Of a DNA stretch of 64,000 nucleotides, positions 60,976-64,000 are shown one piece after another; positions within the stretch are counted from its first letter, which is position 1, and every line of letters starts with the position of its first letter. The DNA lies in contig CDRNVI010000036.1 in NCBI GenBank assembly GCA_977017575.1, positions 62,001-126,000 on the forward strand, read 5' to 3'. Source of the DNA: Paramoeba atlantica. Lineage: Eukaryota; Discosea. The notes beneath the pieces were generated by a model. That model made no database searches. It was not told the DNA's origin and was given only the letters and a program-made list of their open reading frames with translations. A program made the translations under genes and the position numbers.

Positions 60976-61223
60976 GATGAAACGTCCAAAAAGTTCAGAG
61001 ATTCTTTTAAGAAAAGCTAATAAGACTATAAAATTGTTTTCTCGGACGTAATGAAAAACTCAATAACATTGTACTTGACTCTCAATCTCTTTGTGACGAG
61101 TGATGTAACACATTTATTACATTTCTTTGAGTACGGCGTTGTGCGAAAGTACCCCCTATCTGTAAACAGTGATGAAACCTAGTCCTAATAAATGTCGATA
61201 ACGGACAATCAAGAATATCCGCA
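60976..61223. other. Intergenic DNA, no gene seen
   Basis: About 250 bases between two same-strand genes; nothing recognised. Confidence 0.35.
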
Positions 61224-61487
61224 TTAATCTTCCTTCGTAGTCTGTTCTTCATCTAGATGGCGGAGAAAGAAACGGGACGTGTAAATAAAACATAGCAAAA
61301 GCGCTCCGAAACCTGCCATAGGCCACCGTAACTCATGTACTTTCCACGTAATGACACTGGTCACGAACCAAAAAATGAAAAGGGCATATGTAGTGAGATT
61401 TAAGAGAACTCGCACTCCCGATTTGGCATGCTGCGCTGAACCTTGAGTTGTTATGTGTTCGATCACTCCGTTAAAGAAAGACGCCAT
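61224..61487 (-). CDS. Small two-TM membrane protein, possibly Pkr1-like
   Basis: 87 residues from the ATG at 61487; an upstream in-frame ATG at 61544 would add 19 poorly conserved-looking residues. MASFFNGVIEHITTQGSAQH is followed by two TM helices (TTYALFIFWFVTSVI and MAGFGALLLCFIYTSRF) and an acidic tail EEQTTKED. Size and hydrophobicity pattern resemble Pkr1, an ER factor for V-ATPase assembly, but the match is weak. Its place upstream of EMC7 would suit an ER protein. Confidence 0.45.
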   Translation of the reverse strand: MASFFNGVIEHITTQGSAQHAKSGVRVLLNLTTYALFIFWFVTSVITWKVHELRWPMAGFGALLLCFIYTSRFFLRHLDEEQTTKED

Positions 61488-61807
61488 AGTCGTAGTATGG
61501 ATTACGAAAAGATGACAATAAGAATAAGAATTACAATGCGACATATTTATGCGACAGACCGTGTTTCATACACATACTACACCACAGTATGGTGTAGTAG
61601 CATGGCGTAGTAGGTATGGTGACTATACAATACCCCACACCTTATAACCACTGATTAGAAATCTCCTGGAGAAATAGAAATAATTTTCCCTATCGTTATC
61701 CAATGCTACTCAAAATCTTCCGCTCAAGGGTATGTGCTTCTCCAAACAGAGAAATATGCAGGTGCCTGACTTCGCAACGAGTCAAGATATACATGTAAAT
61801 AGACATA

Positions 61808-62131
61808 CTGTGACCCCCCCTTTATACTTCGCCCATTTTGAGCAGTAACGAAGTATAAAGGGGGGGGGTCTGAATTTTTTCCCCGCTGTAAAAAAAAGTG
61901 TAAAAAAAGGCCGCGCCACTTCGCGGCGCGGCTCATCCTGTTTTCCAGTCTTTCCTTCTATATCACCTTCCATTTCTAGAAGGGAAGACTTAGAACGGTC
62001 TTGTTTTTTTCTAAATTTTTTAGAAAAATTACATTTTTTTAAAAGCAATCGCCCCCCTTTCGGAGGGAGCAAACGAAAAACGAAGTATAAAGGGGGGGGC
62101 TGACCAGCGAAGTATAAAGTGGGGGTCACAG
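61808..62131. mobile_element. MITE with CTGTGACCCCC termini and end hairpin
   Basis: 324 bp, flanked by TA. Left CTGTGACCCCCCCTTTATAC and right, inward, CTGTGACCCCCACTTTATAC match over 24 bp with one mismatch. The left end also forms a perfect hairpin (CCTTTATACTTCG pairs with CGAAGTATAAAGG over a 17-base loop), and the right end has the motif twice in tandem. The interior has no coding capacity. Confidence 0.8.
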
Positions 62132-62263
62132 TACGCAAATAAGACGTACATGTAAATAGCGGATGTATAACAACACGAAACATTAGCCTTCTTTATTGTC
62201 TCACCCGGTTTTTGTGGTCAATGAATCGTCCCCAGGAGTTACTACATGTGATATTCTCTTCAA

Positions 62264-64000
62264 TTACTTTTGCGACACCCACTCCTGGTGTAATGACACG
62301 AGGCAGGGAATAACACTCGGGTCAGCCAAGGTGGTAACATCCCCAAAGTTGTCCTCCTGTCCCTGTGCAATACATCGCAGTACACGTCGCATGATCTTAC
62401 CGGAGCGTGTTTTTGGAAGTCCCGGAGCCGGTTGAATTGCATCGGGTGTCGCAATCGGGCCAATCTTATCCCGCACTGTTTGCCTCACCGCGTGCACAGC
62501 CCCGGACGTGACCTCAACCCCGGGGACGAACGTTACGAAGGCGTAGATCCCCTCCCCCTTGATTGGGTGGGGAACGGACACCACCGCACTCTCCACAACC
62601 CCGTCATGGTGGTTAATGGCATTCTCCACTTCCCCGGACCCAATACGGTGACCACTCACATTCAAAACGTCGTCCACACGTCCCGTCACCCAGTAGTAGC
62701 CGGAATCATCACGACGGCAGCCGTCCCCAGTGAAATAATACCCCGGGAACGGCTGGAAATAGAGCTCCGTGTACCTCTCGTGGTCACGGTGAATCGTGCG
62801 TCCTTGGCCCGGCCACGGTGCGCGTATCGCAAGATACCCCTCACCGGGGCCCTGGAGTTCCTCCCCGGCCGCGTTCAGAACCACAGGCTCAATTCCAAAG
62901 AACGGCAACGAGGCGGACCCGGGCTTCAGTTCGGTGCACCCAGGCAATGGCGTAATCATAATCCCCCCCGTCTCTGTCTGCCACCACGTATCCACCAAGT
63001 CACACCTTCCGTTCCCCACCTTGTGATAAAACCACTCCCAGGCGGCCACATTAATCGGCTCCCCCACGGACCCCAGCAACCGCAGCGACCTCCGATGTGT
63101 TTTCTCCAGAAACCCATCCCCTTCCCTCATTAACGCCCGTATCGCGGTGGGTGCGGTGTACAGAATACTCACCGCGTACCGATCCACCACCCGCCACCAC
63201 CGCCCGGGGTCCGGATACAACGGCATCCCCTCCAGCATCACACTCGTGGCCCCGCACAGCAACGGTCCAAACACCCCGTAGGTGTGGCCCGTGATCCACC
63301 CCACATCCCCGGTACAGAAATACACATCGGAGGGCTCGCTCTTGACATCAAAGATGAACCGAAATGTGGTCCCGGCATAGACCATGTACCCCCCGGTGGT
63401 GTGGACAACCCCCTTCGGCTGGCCGGTACTCCCGGAGGTGTAGAGCATGAACAGCGGGTGCTCCGACCCCACCCAGTGGATGTCAGCTGTCCCCTCCCCC
63501 CGGTGGGGAAGCCGATCGTACCAGCGATCCCGTCCAGCGGTCATCGGGACAGCCCCCCGGGCCGCAGCGGGGGCGCGGGAGAGGACCAACGTGTGGACAA
63601 ACCAATCCGAGGCCTCACACTCCGCCACGGCCGCATCGATGATGGGTTTGAGATTAATGGGTTTCGTCCCGCGGTGGGTGCGGTCCGCGGTGACGATAAG
63701 CCGGCTGCGGGAGTCGAGGAGACGACCCGCGACGGCGTGGGCACTGAACCCGGCGAAGATGACGTTACAGACGGCCCCGAGGCGCGCACAGGCGAGCATC
63801 AGAACCGGCGCCATGGGGGTCATGGGGAGGTAGGCCGAGACGACCTCCCCGGGGGAGACTTGGTAGTGCGAACGGAGCGCCCGGGTCATTTGGAGGACCG
63901 CCTCGTGGAGTTGGGCGTAGGTCCAGACCTCCGCCTCCGTCTCCTCGTTACCTTCCCAGAAAAACGCGACGCGTGACCCATTGCCACCTTCAATGTGACG
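62264..64000 (-). CDS. ACS: Acetyl-CoA synthetase, partial at the right edge
   Basis: 578 residues are visible; the N-terminus lies beyond 64000 (the frame is open to the edge, reading HIEGGNGSRVAFFWEGNEET). It converts acetate, ATP and CoA to acetyl-CoA via acetyl-AMP. Motifs: LFMLYTSGSTGQPKGVVHTT (A3 phosphate loop), WITGHTYGVFGPL, VDTWWQTETGGIMITPLPG (A5; Trp of the acetate pocket), YYFTGDGCRRDDSGYYWVTG RVDDVLNVSGHR (A7-A8 hinge) and PKTRSGKIMRRVLR with the catalytic Lys (A10). Length and motifs match the AcsA family rather than ADP-forming enzymes. The DNA is strongly GC-rich. Cytosolic or mitochondrial location cannot be judged without the N-terminus. Confidence 0.95.
   Translation of the reverse strand, partial: RHIEGGNGSRVAFFWEGNEETEAEVWTYAQLHEAVLQMTRALRSHYQVSPGEVVSAYLPMTPMAPVLMLACARLGAVCNVIFAGFSAHAVAGRLLDSRSRLIVTADRTHRGTKPINLKPIIDAAVAECEASDWFVHTLVLSRAPAAARGAVPMTAGRDRWYDRLPHRGEGTADIHWVGSEHPLFMLYTSGSTGQPKGVVHTTGGYMVYAGTTFRFIFDVKSEPSDVYFCTGDVGWITGHTYGVFGPLLCGATSVMLEGMPLYPDPGRWWRVVDRYAVSILYTAPTAIRALMREGDGFLEKTHRRSLRLLGSVGEPINVAAWEWFYHKVGNGRCDLVDTWWQTETGGIMITPLPGCTELKPGSASLPFFGIEPVVLNAAGEELQGPGEGYLAIRAPWPGQGRTIHRDHERYTELYFQPFPGYYFTGDGCRRDDSGYYWVTGRVDDVLNVSGHRIGSGEVENAINHHDGVVESAVVSVPHPIKGEGIYAFVTFVPGVEVTSGAVHAVRQTVRDKIGPIATPDAIQPAPGLPKTRSGKIMRRVLRCIAQGQEDNFGDVTTLADPSVIPCLVSLHQEWVSQK

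Noticed and set aside
1-64000. tRNA, spliced-leader RNA and CRISPR arrays
   Set aside because: No cloverleaf with both arms, no known leader sequence and no regular spacer-repeat pattern was found by eye; a covariance-model scan would be needed to exclude tRNAs fully.

Overview
The window is nuclear DNA of a protist, most likely a kinetoplastid or another euglenozoan. Four things point that way. (1) Every gene that looks like a host gene, more than twenty of them, lies on the minus strand, mostly 90-470 bases apart, like a long polycistronic unit. (2) The EF-1alpha proteins carry a kinetoplastid-like sequence and C-terminal tail. (3) One gene fuses a PWWP domain to TFIIS, an arrangement I recall from trypanosome TFIIS. 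(4) There is a tyrosine-recombinase retroelement and a non-LTR element with a restriction-like endonuclease, both classes known from trypanosomatids. The species is not identified. Very short cis-introns (23 and 35 nt by reading) would be unusual for classical trypanosomatids, so a deep branch is possible.

Layout. 1-5634: a partial spliced gene, a disrupted LRR gene, an RluA-type pseudouridine synthase, a second LRR gene, a small spliced gene and PWWP-TFIIS. 5635-38500: a transposon-rich stretch holding three almost identical EF-1alpha genes (10768, 20181, 33964). Two are followed by the same secreted LRR gene and one by its remnant. The mobile DNA includes TA-flanked MITEs and Tc1/mariner-like elements, Merlin/IS1595-like transposase relics, a 3.4-kb hAT-like element nested in an APE-type LINE, and a DIRS-like retroelement interrupted by a MITE that is itself interrupted by an RLE-type LINE. 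A ~375-bp repeat containing UUCG-capped hairpins recurs beside the EF-1alpha units. 38602-64000: compact host genes: a large DEAH helicase, an HMG-box-like protein, condensin CAP-H, COQ2, SPB1, a J-domain protein, an NPC1-like transporter, a RanBP2 zinc-finger protein, an LRR relic, EMC7, a small membrane protein and acetyl-CoA synthetase (partial), with a few MITEs between them.

The host genes do not form one pathway. They cover RNA modification and ribosome assembly (RluA, SPB1, DEAH), transcription and chromosomes (TFIIS, HMG-like, condensin), translation (EF-1alpha), mitochondrial functions (COQ2, J-protein), membranes (NPC1, EMC7) and secreted LRR proteins. That mixture on one strand is what polycistronic units look like. 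All assignments come from reading sequence motifs; no database was searched.
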